This document shows, piece after piece, positions 17,372 through 26,261 of a stretch of DNA of 64,000 nt. The notes beneath the pieces were generated by a model, which saw nothing but the letters and a program-made list of their open reading frames with translations, searched no databases and had not been told where the DNA came from. A program made the translations under genes and the position numbers. Source of the DNA: Dictyobacter aurantiacus. GTDB lineage: Bacteria; Chloroflexota; Ktedonobacteria; Ktedonobacterales; Ktedonobacteraceae. Position 1 is the first letter of the stretch. Each line of letters starts with the position of its first letter. The stretch spans positions 1,302,001-1,366,000 of the forward strand of contig NZ_BIFQ01000001.1 in assembly GCF_003967515.1 (NCBI RefSeq), read 5' to 3'.

Positions 17372-18859
17372 TTACCCCTGCGGTTCTTCTAGTTTCTTTT
17401 GTAAGAGAGGCCTTACAACATCGATTTTTGCCTGGCCACGTGTCTGTTTCATCACCTGGCCAATCAAGCTTTGAATGGCGTTCACTTTACCGTTACGATA
17501 GTCGGCTACAGGCTTTGGATTGTTCGCAATGACTTCATCGATAATACGTTCCAGCGTTCCAAGATCACTGATCGGAGGCTTGATCCCCTTACGCTCGACG
17601 ATGGCGTCGGGCATCTCTCCGGTGGCAAAAGCTTCATCCAGAATATCTTTCGCCTGTTTACCAGTAATACGTTCCTGGTCAAGCAAATCTAACAGATTCG
17701 CCACAGCAGCTGGTGTTAAGCGTGTATCCTGCACGGAGATAGAACTGGCCTTCAGCAGACGAACAACCTCACTCAGAACCCAGTTGCTGGCAACTTTAGC
17801 CCGGGCCTGGCGGTTTTTCGCCGGGGAGGCGGAGACGACCTGCTCGAAGTAGTCGCCGAGCGCTTTGTCCTCGGTCAAGACGTTGGCATCTTGCGCCGAG
17901 ATACCATATTCTTTGACGTAGCGGGCACGGCGCTCATCAGGCAGTTCGGAGAGCTGACCGCGAATCTCTTCTACTACAGAGCGACTGATAATCAATGGCG
18001 GCAGATCGGGCTCTGGAAAGTAGCGATAGTCGTCGGCCTTCTCTTTGACGCGCTGCGTCACGGTGATCCCTTTGGTCTCGATCCATCCTCGGGTCTCCTG
18101 GCGAATGGTACCTCCGTTGCGGATCACTTCGATCTGGCGCTTCGCCTCATATTCCAGGGCGCGCTCAACCGAGCGAAAGCTGTTCATGTTTTTGATCTCG
18201 GTCTTCACGCCCAGCTTTTGCTCGCCACGAGGACGCACCGAAACGTTGGCATCGCAGCGCAGACTCCCCTCTTCCATACGACCGGATGATACGCCAATGT
18301 AGATCAGGATTTCACGCAACTTCTGCATATAGAGACGCGCTTCCTCTGGAGAACGCATGTCTGGCTCGCTCACGATCTCCATCAATGGGGTGCCAGCGCG
18401 GTTAATATCGATCAGCGTATACCCCTGCCGGTGTAGCGAGCGGGCCGTATCCTCTTCCAGGTGCACACGGGTAATGCCAATGCGGCGCTCCTGCCCATTG
18501 TGCTCAATCGTTAGATAACCATTGCTGCTGAGCGGAATATCATATTGCGAAATCTGATAGCCCTTCATCAGGTCAGGATAATGGTAACTTTTGCGGTCAA
18601 ACTTTGAATATTCGGGGATTGAACAATTCAAAGCCAGCGCGGTCATAATGGTGTACTGGACCGCCTTCTGATTGATGACCGGCAACACACCGGGCATTCC
18701 CATACACACCGGGCACACATGGGTATTAGGGGCCGCGTTCGCATAGTTGGTACTGCAAGAGCAGAACATCTTGCTCTTCGTCAGCAGCTGCGAATGCACC
18801 TCAAGTCCGATAACGACCTCAAAATCTGTATCGATCGGAGTATATGCAGTTGTCGTCAT
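17372..18859 (-). CDS. gatB: Asp-tRNA(Asn)/Glu-tRNA(Gln) amidotransferase subunit B
   Basis: Kinase/tRNA-binding subunit of GatCAB, which amidates misacylated Glu-tRNA(Gln) and/or Asp-tRNA(Asn). The N-terminal [18 protein letters not shown], the zinc-type cysteines (CSC and CPVCMG), HLEEDTARS and the [17 protein letters not shown] motif are present, with the C-terminal YqeY-like tail. The length is 495, standard. gatA and gatC are not in the window. A promoter lies at 18927-18955. A hairpin (17361-17382) overlaps the stop codon. Confidence 0.96.
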   Translation of the reverse strand: MTTTAYTPIDTDFEVVIGLEVHSQLLTKSKMFCSCSTNYANAAPNTHVCPVCMGMPGVLPVINQKAVQYTIMTALALNCSIPEYSKFDRKSYHYPDLMKGYQISQYDIPLSSNGYLTIEHNGQERRIGITRVHLEEDTARSLHRQGYTLIDINRAGTPLMEIVSEPDMRSPEEARLYMQKLREILIYIGVSSGRMEEGSLRCDANVSVRPRGEQKLGVKTEIKNMNSFRSVERALEYEAKRQIEVIRNGGTIRQETRGWIETKGITVTQRVKEKADDYRYFPEPDLPPLIISRSVVEEIRGQLSELPDERRARYVKEYGISAQDANVLTEDKALGDYFEQVVSASPAKNRQARAKVASNWVLSEVVRLLKASSISVQDTRLTPAAVANLLDLLDQERITGKQAKDILDEAFATGEMPDAIVERKGIKPPISDLGTLERIIDEVIANNPKPVADYRNGKVNAIQSLIGQVMKQTRGQAKIDVVRPLLQKKLEEPQG

Positions 18860-18926
18860 GTGCGTATTCTCACTTTATTTCTATCGTATAACTATGTCTA
18901 AAGCAGAGCAGCCTCAATTTGTCGTA

Positions 18927-18955
18927 AGTCTAGTCCTTTATCCTTCTCTCGTCAA
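18927..18955 (-). promoter_or_regulatory. gatB promoter
   Basis: Minus strand TTGACG (18955-18950), 17 nt, TAGACT (18932-18927); leader of about 60 nt. Confidence 0.55.
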
Positions 18956-19288
18956 TGGCAAAGCACGGCTACTGCTACCGCGTTCAAAAAACCAGAGGTA
19001 TCGTCATTTATTTTAGCACAGTGCTCATACACCTTACGAAATGCGGATATCATGGCGAAAGGTAGGAGATATTGGCTAATTTAACAGGACTAATTTGCTG
19101 ATTTCATACGTTTGCTGATAATAATAAACATTCGCCTTCTTGTAACGGCTCACAACGAAACCGATGGATTTTTGTTTATTAGCATCCAGAGAATCTATGT
19201 GGCCAGAAAAAAATGGAAGAGCCAGATTAAGGGGCGGTGGCAGCCTGATAAGACCAGGTTAATGGGGATGATGCAGCACAAAACGCTG
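18956..19288. other. Divergent intergenic region between gatB and the MglA-type GTPase
   Basis: AT-rich DNA between two promoter-like sites facing apart. I see no gene, RNA or repeat in it. Confidence 0.5.
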
Positions 19289-19317
19289 TTGCAGCTACCT
19301 TGAGAATAATGTATACT
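19289..19317 (+). promoter_or_regulatory. Promoter of the MglA-type GTPase
   Basis: TTGCAG (19289-19294), 17 nt, TATACT (19312-19317); predicted leader of about 80 nt. Confidence 0.6.
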
Positions 19318-19404
19318 GTCCCAGGAAAGAAGTGGCATAGTTTAAATTTTACAGGCGTGCAGGTAGACGCGCATATATAGAGAGCGGGCAGGAGAGCGTT
19401 ACGT

Positions 19405-19989
19405 ATGTCTCTAATCAATATGGCGAAACGCGAGATTAATTGTAAAATTGTCTATTATGGAATTGGTCTTTGCGGCAAAACGACAAATTTACATTATATA
19501 CACCAGGCAGTGAATCCACATGACGTTGGAGAGATGGTTTCAATCGATACCGAAACAGAGCGTACATTATACTTCGATCTGCTGCCACTAGAACTGGGAA
19601 AGATTCACGGCTTTAACATTCGCTTTCAACTCTATACCGTTCCTGGACAGATCCTTTACCAGCAGACACGTATTTCAGTGCTCAAGGGAGCCGATTGCGT
19701 TATTTTCGTCGCCGATTCACAGGCCAGCAAGCTGCAAGAGAATATAGAATGCTGGAATGAGCTCCAGGAGCAGCTACGCCGCATGAATAAAGATACGGCC
19801 AATTTCCCCCTGGTTATGCAATGGAACAAGCGCGACCTGCAGGATACGCTACCGGTATCGGTCTTAGAAAAATACCTGAATCCCTATCGTGTACCCAGCT
19901 TTGAAGCGGTCGCGGTAACCGGTAAAGGGGTTATCGAGAGCTTGCGAGTGGGTATTAATTCGACGCTACGCAAACTTGAACGCATCTAG
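19405..19989 (+). CDS. mglA: MglA-type small Ras-like GTPase
   Basis: Bacterial Ras-like GTPase of the MglA group, which in Myxococcus sets cell polarity and motility. The P-loop (YYGIGLCGKTTN, residues 17-28), the switch region ending in TVPGQILY in place of Ras DTAGQ, and the base-recognition motif WNKRDL are present. The length of 194 matches the family. CAGGAGA precedes the ATG by about 10 nt. No mglB (roadblock GAP) or motility genes are adjacent, so its pathway cannot be inferred. A terminator follows. Confidence 0.93.
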   Translation: MSLINMAKREINCKIVYYGIGLCGKTTNLHYIHQAVNPHDVGEMVSIDTETERTLYFDLLPLELGKIHGFNIRFQLYTVPGQILYQQTRISVLKGADCVIFVADSQASKLQENIECWNELQEQLRRMNKDTANFPLVMQWNKRDLQDTLPVSVLEKYLNPYRVPSFEAVAVTGKGVIESLRVGINSTLRKLERI

Positions 19990-20012
19990 ATTTATTCATT
20001 TCAGTACAGAGG

Positions 20013-20038
20013 AGCGCTCCTGGTGGAGCGCTTTTTTT
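20013..20038 (+). terminator. Intrinsic terminator after mglA
   Basis: AGCGCTCC (20013-20020) pairs with GGAGCGCT (20025-20032) around TGGT, followed by seven T residues. Confidence 0.85.
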
Positions 20039-20050
20039 ATCTGCCGGCAT

Positions 20051-20079
20051 GGGGGCGTCACGCCCCCTATCTTTTTTTT
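20051..20079 (+). terminator. Second terminator-like hairpin
   Basis: GGGGGCG (20051-20057) pairs with CGCCCCC (20061-20067) and a T-run follows (20072-20079). It stands directly before hairpin E. Confidence 0.6.
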
Positions 20080-20137
20080 AATTTATGGAGTGTGCAAAAC
20101 ATGCGCGAAAGCGCATGTTTTGCACACTCCATAAATT
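20080..20137. repeat. Perfect 27-bp hairpin with GAAA loop (copy E)
   Basis: Arms 20080-20106 and 20111-20137 are exact reverse complements around GAAA, a tetraloop favoured in RNA. The arm contains ATGGAGTGTGCAAAACATGC. Confidence 0.85.
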
Positions 20138-20176
20138 TGCCGTGGCTCTCCTCAGCCGATACTTAACCTCTATAAA

Positions 20177-20206
20177 TTTCGGGCGGCCGCGTGCGGTCGC
20201 CCGAAA
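20177..20206. repeat. GC palindrome beside hairpin E
   Basis: TTTCGGGCGGCCGC (20177-20190) pairs with 20193-20206 with one G-U. It belongs to the GCGGCCGC-type boxes at 480-500, 4676-4700 and 27577-27601. Confidence 0.7.
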
Positions 20207-20414
20207 GAAAACCCCTCCCTTCTCATCATCATGGGAAACATCCCCACCAAAAAACAGTAGCCATGCTGCTTAACTACACTATCACTTGAAATACAAGATA
20301 AGCGGGACTTGACACAACCTAATACAATCAGGGTGTACCTGAAAGTACTAAAAGAAGGCCAGCGCTACGGGGTAGAAACTCCTAGAAAGGTCCATAAAAT
20401 GGCCTGCCATCTTA

Positions 20415-20443
20415 TAGACGCTCACAACATTAGTGTGTATAAT
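20415..20443 (+). promoter_or_regulatory. Candidate promoter of the second response regulator
   Basis: TAGACG (20415-20420), 17 nt, TATAAT (20438-20443); leader of about 137 nt. The rest of the 19990-20586 gap contains the hairpins listed here and no convincing gene. Confidence 0.5.
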
Positions 20444-20586
20444 GGGGCAAAGTCACAAGGTCTACCGACCCTTGATATTGCAAGGGGCGTCCACTTCTTA
20501 TCTTGGGAGTTCAATTAGACAGAAAAGAGTGCAGGCAGTGCTGCATGGGCCTTTGCGCTGTCCGTTCTCTTCTATGAAGGGAATAC

Positions 20587-21276
20587 ATGGAAACGATACG
20601 TGTCATCATTATTGATGAGCAGCCACTCTTCCGTGAGGGTATCCGCGCTACTCTGCAGAAAATGGGGGACTGCGAAATTGTTGGAGAGTCGACGGATGCA
20701 GCTGACGTACTCGAAATAGCTCGTACGTGCAACCCCGATGTAGCCCTCATCGACGCTGGACTGACGGCCTCCGATCCATTGGAGATTGCCCGGCAGATGC
20801 GACATTCATCACCACGCCTGGCAATCATCGTTCTCACTCCATCAGAAGATGAAGAGCGCTTATTTCAGTCTATTAAGGTCGGTGCCGCCGCCTATACGAC
20901 ACGCAATATTACCGCCGACGAGTTAATGGATACCGTTCGCAAGGTAAGCCATGGCGAGTATCTGATTCGCGATGATGTGCTTGCCAAGCCACAACTGGCC
21001 AGCCGCGTCCTCAAGTCTTTCCGCGAATTAACAGTGGAGGAGGAAGAGAGCGAGCAGAAAGATCTCTATTCCCCACTTTCCAGTCGCGAGGTCGAGATTC
21101 TCGACTATATCGCACGCGGCAATAGCAATAAAGAGATTGCCAAGTCTCTGAAAATCAGTGATCAGACGGTGAAGAACCACATCACCTCGATCCTGAAAAA
21201 ACTATCTGTCAATGACCGTACCGCTGCGGTTGTGCATGCTCTGCGCCATGGGTGGATTAAAATGCATGAAGAATAG
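20587..21276 (+). CDS. NarL/LuxR-type response regulator, atypical receiver
   Basis: The receiver domain has D10-E11, D56 (ALIDAG) and T84, but the conserved Lys after GAxxY is Arg (R106 in AAYTTRN), and the usual MP after the phosphoacceptor is absent (LIDAGLTASDP). Phosphorylation may be altered or unnecessary. The C-terminal LuxR helix-turn-helix is complete (LSSREVEILDYIARGNSNKE to KNHITSILKKLSVNDRTAA). GAAGGGA lies 6 nt before the ATG. It is an orphan: no kinase nearby. The paralogue at 10777 keeps all receiver residues. Confidence 0.92.
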   Translation: METIRVIIIDEQPLFREGIRATLQKMGDCEIVGESTDAADVLEIARTCNPDVALIDAGLTASDPLEIARQMRHSSPRLAIIVLTPSEDEERLFQSIKVGAAAYTTRNITADELMDTVRKVSHGEYLIRDDVLAKPQLASRVLKSFRELTVEEEESEQKDLYSPLSSREVEILDYIARGNSNKEIAKSLKISDQTVKNHITSILKKLSVNDRTAAVVHALRHGWIKMHEE

Positions 21277-21425
21277 CCATGGCGTTTCCACCCGGGAACG
21301 GTATCACTATCTCTCATGCATAAGCCAGACCACATAAACAGGCGCCGGCGCGTTCACCTTCACAGTCCAAAAAACTGGCACACCAATACCACATCGATAA
21401 TTACATATAGGTGGTGCCAGCTTTT

Positions 21426-21947
21426 TTATGCCCATACGGCCAGGGCGAGCTGCCCGGTCTGGGCATTGATAAAAAGATAGAGATCTTGCGGCGGCTGGGT
21501 GGTCAGGGCAACATTGGTGGAAGGCTGGGGCACTTGCTGATACCAGATAAGCCAGGTGGGCAGGTTGGTGAGAGAGGAGTGATTCTGATGGTTGGCTGCG
21601 GCTGGATACGTCAGCAAGACATAATAGGCGTCGATTTTTTTAGCGCTCGCGGCCGCGGCCGGTTCGGCCTGCGCAGCCAGTTGGAGCGCCTGCAGCTGGC
21701 TGATCGGTGGGGTATCATTGGGCGTGTTCAGCGTGACGCCCGCGCTCATAAGCGGCGCTGATTGCAAGAGCGAAGCCGGCACGGGCGTAGTAGCCGCGTC
21801 CACCATGGACCAGCGGGAAATCACCGGCACGGACACGGGATGGAATAAGAAAAGCCAGAGTAGCCAGAACAGGCCAACGCCAAGAAGCAAGCCGCCAATA
21901 AAACGACCTCGTCCTTCCAGGCGTACAAGAACAGGCTTCCTTACCAC
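21426..21947 (-). CDS. Membrane-anchored protein of unknown function
   Basis: I recognise no family. The 173-residue product has a short basic start, one membrane segment (about residues 17-37, FIGGLLLGVGLFWLLWLF), and an extracytoplasmic part with an Ala-rich stretch and a C-terminal domain (ASAKKIDAYYVLLTYPAA then QDLYLFINAQTGQLALAVW) of the kind that ends in a beta-strand pair. GTG 21947 is preferred: GGAGAGGA is 5 nt upstream, and the promoter at 21985-22013 puts the transcript start near 21977, after the alternative ATG 22013. It is divergent from glgP. Confidence 0.65.
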   Translation of the reverse strand: MVRKPVLVRLEGRGRFIGGLLLGVGLFWLLWLFLFHPVSVPVISRWSMVDAATTPVPASLLQSAPLMSAGVTLNTPNDTPPISQLQALQLAAQAEPAAAASAKKIDAYYVLLTYPAAANHQNHSSLTNLPTWLIWYQQVPQPSTNVALTTQPPQDLYLFINAQTGQLALAVWA

Positions 21948-21984
21948 GGCATTCCTCTCCTTCTCACTGACTCCAGTCTTTCTC

Positions 21985-22013
21985 AGTATATGCCAAATAC
22001 TGGCGAAAAACAA
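21985..22013 (-). promoter_or_regulatory. Promoter of the membrane-anchored protein
   Basis: Minus strand TTGTTT (22013-22008), 17 nt, TATACT (21990-21985). It lies back to back with the glgP promoter, 11 nt apart. Confidence 0.6.
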
Positions 22014-22023
22014 CTGAGCGACG

Positions 22024-22052
22024 TTGCCCGAGCTTCTGAAAAAAGATATACT
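22024..22052 (+). promoter_or_regulatory. glgP promoter
   Basis: TTGCCC (22024-22029), 17 nt, TATACT (22047-22052); leader of about 77 nt. Confidence 0.6.
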
Positions 22053-22135
22053 GATACCAGGAATTGAGACCTTAAAGCAAGCAATCTAAATCAGTAACAT
22101 AAACAAAGAGAAGCTACGAAAGGAAATGAAAACGA

Positions 22136-24691
22136 GTGAAAGTTTACGGTCGCATAACGGTTTTTCCAATTATGCCCGCTCGTATAAACCGTTTATATGA
22201 ACTAGCATATAATGTCTGGTGGAGCTGGCATCCCGAGGCGCGCGCGCTCTATAGCTCGCTCGATCCAGCGCTGTGGGAACAGGTAAGCCACAATCCGGTG
22301 CACTTCCTCAGCCAGCTACAGCCGCAGACGCTGGAACGGGCTGCGCAGGATAGTGAATACCTGGAGCGTTATGATAGCGTCATTCGAGATTTCGACCACT
22401 ATATCCATCCCCAACCCAGTGAAACGTGGTTCTCGACTACCTATCCTGAGCTGACGAACAAAACCATCGCTTATTTTTCGGCTGAATTCGGGCTCCACGA
22501 GTCCTTACCCATCTATTCAGGTGGCCTGGGAATCCTGTCCGGTGACCACTGCAAAGAGGCCAGCGATCTCGGCCTGCCGTTTGTGGGTGTTGGATTTCTG
22601 TACCCACAGGGATATTTTACGCAACAGGTCAATCGTTCGGGCATCCAGGAAGCCTCATACGATAAGCTTCATTTCTCAGAGGTACCAGCCGTTCCGGCCA
22701 TTGGACCCGATGGCAATGAGGTCGTTATTAGCGTGGAACTGCCCGGTCGCCGCATTTATGCCAAAGTGTGGAAGCTGATGGTTGGTCGGGTGCCACTCTA
22801 TCTGATGGATACCGACATTCAACCTAATGCACCGGCCGATCGTGAGCTGTCGGCTCGCCTGTATGGTGGTGATAATGAGATGCGCATCTCACAGGAGATT
22901 GTGCTTGGCATTGGCGGTGTTCGTGCCCTGCGTGCCCTGGGCATCAATCCATCCGCCTGGCATCTCAATGAAGGACACGCGGCCTTCCTCAGCCTTGAGC
23001 GCTGCCGCGAACTGGTTGCCGCCGGCCTGAGTTTCAACGAGGCGCGTGAAGTCATCAAAACGAACTCGCTCTTTACCACCCACACGCCAGTTCCCGCTGG
23101 TAACGATGCCTTTAGCTTTGACCTCATCGATAAATACTTTAATACTTACTGGGGGCAGCTCGGTCTGTCTCGTGAGCAGTTCCTGGATATCGCGCGCGAG
23201 GACAAGAGCTGGGGGCCCAGCTTTGGCATGACGGTCCTGGCTCTGAAGTTGACGGGCCACCACAATGGCGTAAGCGCGCTACATGGAGACGTCTCACGCA
23301 AGATGTGGCAGTTCCTCTGGCCGGGCCTGGACAAATCAGAGGTTCCCATCGGCTCTATTACCAATGGCATCCATACCTTCTCCTGGATCGCCCCGGAGCT
23401 CAATGAGCTCTATGGCCGCTTCCTGGATCCCGATTGGGGCAAGTATGTTGATGACCAGGCGTTCTGGGATAGCCATATTCAAAATATTCCCGACCGGGAG
23501 TTATGGAAGGCCCATCATCAACGCAAGCTAGCGCTGGCCGAGTATACAACCAGGCGTCTGCAACAGCAGCATCTGCGCCTGGGAGAAGGCGACCGTCAGC
23601 TGGCAGAATTTGAGGGGATGCTCAATCCCAATGCCTTGATTCTGGGCTTCGCGCGCCGCTTCGCGACCTATAAACGCGCTACCCTGATCTTCCGTAACCT
23701 GGACAGGCTGCGCCGCATCCTGAACGATCCTGAACGCCCGGTTCAGATTGTATTCGCCGGTAAGGCACACCCGGCCGATGAGCCTGGCAAAGCCCTGATC
23801 GAGTACATTTATAAGATGTCACGCAGCGAGGAGTTCAAGGGTAAGATCATTTTCCTGGAAAATTACGATATCGATATGGCTCGCTACCTGGTCTCGGGCA
23901 CCGATGTCTGGCTGAATAATCCCATTCGGCCATACGAAGCCAGCGGTACCAGTGGACAGAAGGCCGCCCTCAATGGACAGCCCAACTGTAGTATCCTGGA
24001 TGGCTGGTGGGCCGAGGGCTATAATGGCAAGAATGGCTGGGCCATTGGCGAAGAACGCGATTATCATGATCAGGAAGCGCAGGCGGAGGACGACAGCAAC
24101 TCGCTCTACCAGATTCTCGAGAATGAGATTATCCCAACCTTCTTTGAGCAGGATAGCAATGGCGTTCCTCACCAGTGGATGAGCTATATGAAGGAAGCAA
24201 TCCGCACCTGCGCGCCACAGTTCAGCATGCGTCGTATGGTTAAAGACTATACGAATACCTACTATGTGCCTGAGATCCGCCATAACATCCAGATTGAAGA
24301 AAACCACTATGAGCAGGAACGCCAGCTGGCTGATTGGAAGGAGCGGGTCAGTCGCGCCTGGAGCAGCCTGGAGCTTTATGTGGATGGACGCCGTGAGGGC
24401 CAGCTTAGTCTGGGTGAGAGCCTGGATGTGCACGCCTGGGTGCGGGTCAATGAACTGGATCCCAACGATCTGCGCGTCGAACTGGTCTACGGTGAAACGC
24501 AGGAGGAAGTGGCGATCCCGACCCACGCACTCCCTATGCAGTACGTCAAAAGTGAAAACGATGGTTCCTACCGCTATGATATCCAGCTCAAACCTGATGA
24601 GAGCGGTAGCATTGCCTATAATATCCGCGTCATCCCCTCTCATCCTTCATTAACCGATAAATATGAGATGGGGTTGATCCGCTGGGCCTAA
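22136..24691 (+). CDS. glgP: Alpha-glucan (glycogen) phosphorylase, GT35
   Basis: Releases glucose 1-phosphate from glycogen or maltodextrin with PLP. The N-terminus carries the DUF3417-type region (INRLYELAYNVWWSWHPEAR), then AYFSAEFGLHESLPIYSGGL, HLNEGHAAF, FTTHTPVPAGND and the PLP-lysine region EASGTSGQKAALNG (about residues 600-613), where Gln replaces the Met of the classical signature. The 851 residues match the bacterial and archaeal alpha-glucan phosphorylase type rather than the MalP type. The start is GTG 22136 with AAGGAAA upstream; the ATG at 22126 is out of frame. No other glycogen genes are adjacent. Confidence 0.95.
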   Translation: MKVYGRITVFPIMPARINRLYELAYNVWWSWHPEARALYSSLDPALWEQVSHNPVHFLSQLQPQTLERAAQDSEYLERYDSVIRDFDHYIHPQPSETWFSTTYPELTNKTIAYFSAEFGLHESLPIYSGGLGILSGDHCKEASDLGLPFVGVGFLYPQGYFTQQVNRSGIQEASYDKLHFSEVPAVPAIGPDGNEVVISVELPGRRIYAKVWKLMVGRVPLYLMDTDIQPNAPADRELSARLYGGDNEMRISQEIVLGIGGVRALRALGINPSAWHLNEGHAAFLSLERCRELVAAGLSFNEAREVIKTNSLFTTHTPVPAGNDAFSFDLIDKYFNTYWGQLGLSREQFLDIAREDKSWGPSFGMTVLALKLTGHHNGVSALHGDVSRKMWQFLWPGLDKSEVPIGSITNGIHTFSWIAPELNELYGRFLDPDWGKYVDDQAFWDSHIQNIPDRELWKAHHQRKLALAEYTTRRLQQQHLRLGEGDRQLAEFEGMLNPNALILGFARRFATYKRATLIFRNLDRLRRILNDPERPVQIVFAGKAHPADEPGKALIEYIYKMSRSEEFKGKIIFLENYDIDMARYLVSGTDVWLNNPIRPYEASGTSGQKAALNGQPNCSILDGWWAEGYNGKNGWAIGEERDYHDQEAQAEDDSNSLYQILENEIIPTFFEQDSNGVPHQWMSYMKEAIRTCAPQFSMRRMVKDYTNTYYVPEIRHNIQIEENHYEQERQLADWKERVSRAWSSLELYVDGRREGQLSLGESLDVHAWVRVNELDPNDLRVELVYGETQEEVAIPTHALPMQYVKSENDGSYRYDIQLKPDESGSIAYNIRVIPSHPSLTDKYEMGLIRWA

Positions 24692-24710
24692 CAACGCCTT
24701 CTCTCACTTA

Positions 24711-24778
24711 ATTGGGGTAGGTGCAACATAACAGGTGGGTGCCGACGCACCCACCTGTTATGTTGCACCTACCCCAAT
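24711..24778. repeat. Perfect 32-bp hairpin (copy F) after glgP
   Basis: Arms 24711-24742 and 24747-24778 are exact reverse complements around CGAC, 19 nt after the glgP stop. The arm contains GGTGCAAC and GGTGGGTGC. Confidence 0.85.
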
Positions 24779-24880
24779 CCATCATTCTTTAGGCGCTAGA
24801 AAAAAGATCCTCTATGTCAAGTCTAAAAAGCGCATCAAGAAAAGCTGAAAGGGGGAAATGAAACTGGGGAAACAAGGACT

Positions 24881-24995
24881 GCCTTCAACTGAGCATGAAG
24901 GAGCATATCATGCCGCAGCGCGGTGTCAAGCCGCTTCACTTTCCTTGACACCGCGCTGCTTGCATGATCAGAAGAAGACATGCTCAGCTGAAGGC
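24881..24995. repeat. Long imperfect hairpin near the IS110-family element end
   Basis: Arms 24881-24930 and 24944-24995 pair over about 50 nt: the outer 17 nt with one mismatch, an internal asymmetric bulge, ATCATGC, and a perfect inner 16 nt (GCAGCGCGGTGTCAAG). It lies 39 nt beyond the transposase stop and may be the element's end or its target. The rest of the 24692-25034 gap contains hairpin F only. Confidence 0.7.
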
Positions 24996-25034
24996 AAAAA
25001 AACAGGCGGTTTTGCCTTTCAAAGATGGCCCTTT

Positions 25035-26249
25035 CTATGCGGCTCTGGGAGCATGAGCCAGCTTCGCGGACTGAAAGATGGCAGCGTCATAGCACTCGTG
25101 CTTGCTCCAGAGCGCAAAGAGGATTCTCACCCACAGATTAGAAAGGGCACGAACGGCTTCCGTATGGCTTTTCCCTTCACTTCGTTTACGCAGATAGTAA
25201 TCCCTCGCCCAGGGTTCTTGTTGGGTACTTTGCCACGCAAACTGGTGCAAGGCATTGCGCAGAGGTTTACTACAGGCATAACGGCGGTGGGCTTTCGCGT
25301 AGGTTCCACTCTGAAAGATGACGGGCGAGGTTCCAGCCAACGCCTGCAAATTGCTCGCTCGCAGGTAGCGGCTTCTCTCATCCCCAATCTCCGCCAACAG
25401 TCGAGGGGCGAGCCGTTTTCCAGCACGGGGCAAACTGCTGAAAATCGGACTGTCAGCGTGGGTCAAAAAAAGGTCTTCAATCACCTTATCATATTCGGCG
25501 ATCTCTTCCACCAGCGGCAGCAGTTGCTTGACTTGGACCAACATCAGGCGGGACTTGGTCCGCGTTGTAATCGCATCAGCGGTCAAATGGGATTGATGCA
25601 GCCTCTGGAAGATCAAGGGCGCTGCCTTTGTCGGATTGGTATGCCTTCCCTGGCGCAATGTGACCTCAATCTCTTGTACCGAGGCCCCCATAGCCGCTTG
25701 CGGAGTCGGATAGGTTTGCAAAAACATCAGCGTCGAATGCTGCTGAAGCTTGGCAAACAACTGCAAAGCCACTGGATAGTATGCTTTGAGGCAAGCTGTC
25801 AACTGGTTTACCAGTCGGGTCTGGCTCTGAATCAAGCTATCTTGATCGCGGGTCAATGCTTTCAATTCAGCAATGATGTCGCTATCAGGTTTCAAGCGCC
25901 GCAAGTCCACCAGTTCAGCCCGTCCATGTTTCGCCAACAGGTAGGCATCAAGCGCGTCCGTCTTTACCCCAGAAGCTGGCCGCCGACGATCAACCGTTTT
26001 GGGATGAACTGGATACACGTGCCAACCTGCTTCCAGCAGCGCAGTGATCAGCAGCCCACGAGATGTTTCGATGATGCAAGCCATCTGGTCTCGATCATCT
26101 GGGCCAGTAATATCTTCCAAGAAGGCATTCAGGTGATGCAAGCCTTCAGGCGTATGGTTGACGCGCAACGATCCAACTTGGCGGCCAGCATCGTCAATGA
26201 CCAACACATCGTGGTGAGCGTTCGCCCAATCAATACCAGCATACCACAT
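25035..26249 (-). CDS. IS110-family transposase (DEDD recombinase)
   Basis: RuvC-like DEDD N-terminal domain with D6 (YAGIDWA), E60 (CIIETSRG) and the pair in KTDALDAYLLAKH (about D97 and D101). A coiled-coil stretch (about residues 120-250) leads to the C-terminal Tnp20 domain, with AGKRLAPRLLAEIGD, LQALAGTSPVIFQSG (which holds the candidate catalytic Ser) and RNALHQFAW. The length of 404 is typical. By homology to IS621 the recombinase would be guided by a bridge RNA encoded in the adjacent non-coding end. The frame is intact with no stop or shift. Confidence 0.95.
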   Translation of the reverse strand: MWYAGIDWANAHHDVLVIDDAGRQVGSLRVNHTPEGLHHLNAFLEDITGPDDRDQMACIIETSRGLLITALLEAGWHVYPVHPKTVDRRRPASGVKTDALDAYLLAKHGRAELVDLRRLKPDSDIIAELKALTRDQDSLIQSQTRLVNQLTACLKAYYPVALQLFAKLQQHSTLMFLQTYPTPQAAMGASVQEIEVTLRQGRHTNPTKAAPLIFQRLHQSHLTADAITTRTKSRLMLVQVKQLLPLVEEIAEYDKVIEDLFLTHADSPIFSSLPRAGKRLAPRLLAEIGDERSRYLRASNLQALAGTSPVIFQSGTYAKAHRRYACSKPLRNALHQFAWQSTQQEPWARDYYLRKRSEGKSHTEAVRALSNLWVRILFALWSKHECYDAAIFQSAKLAHAPRAA

Positions 26250-26261
26250 AGCAAACTCCCT

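Noticed and set aside
20309..20518. 69-codon frame before the second response regulator
   Set aside because: Starts at a TTG that is itself part of a promoter-like TTGACA, no ribosome site; the promoter at 20415 lies inside it.
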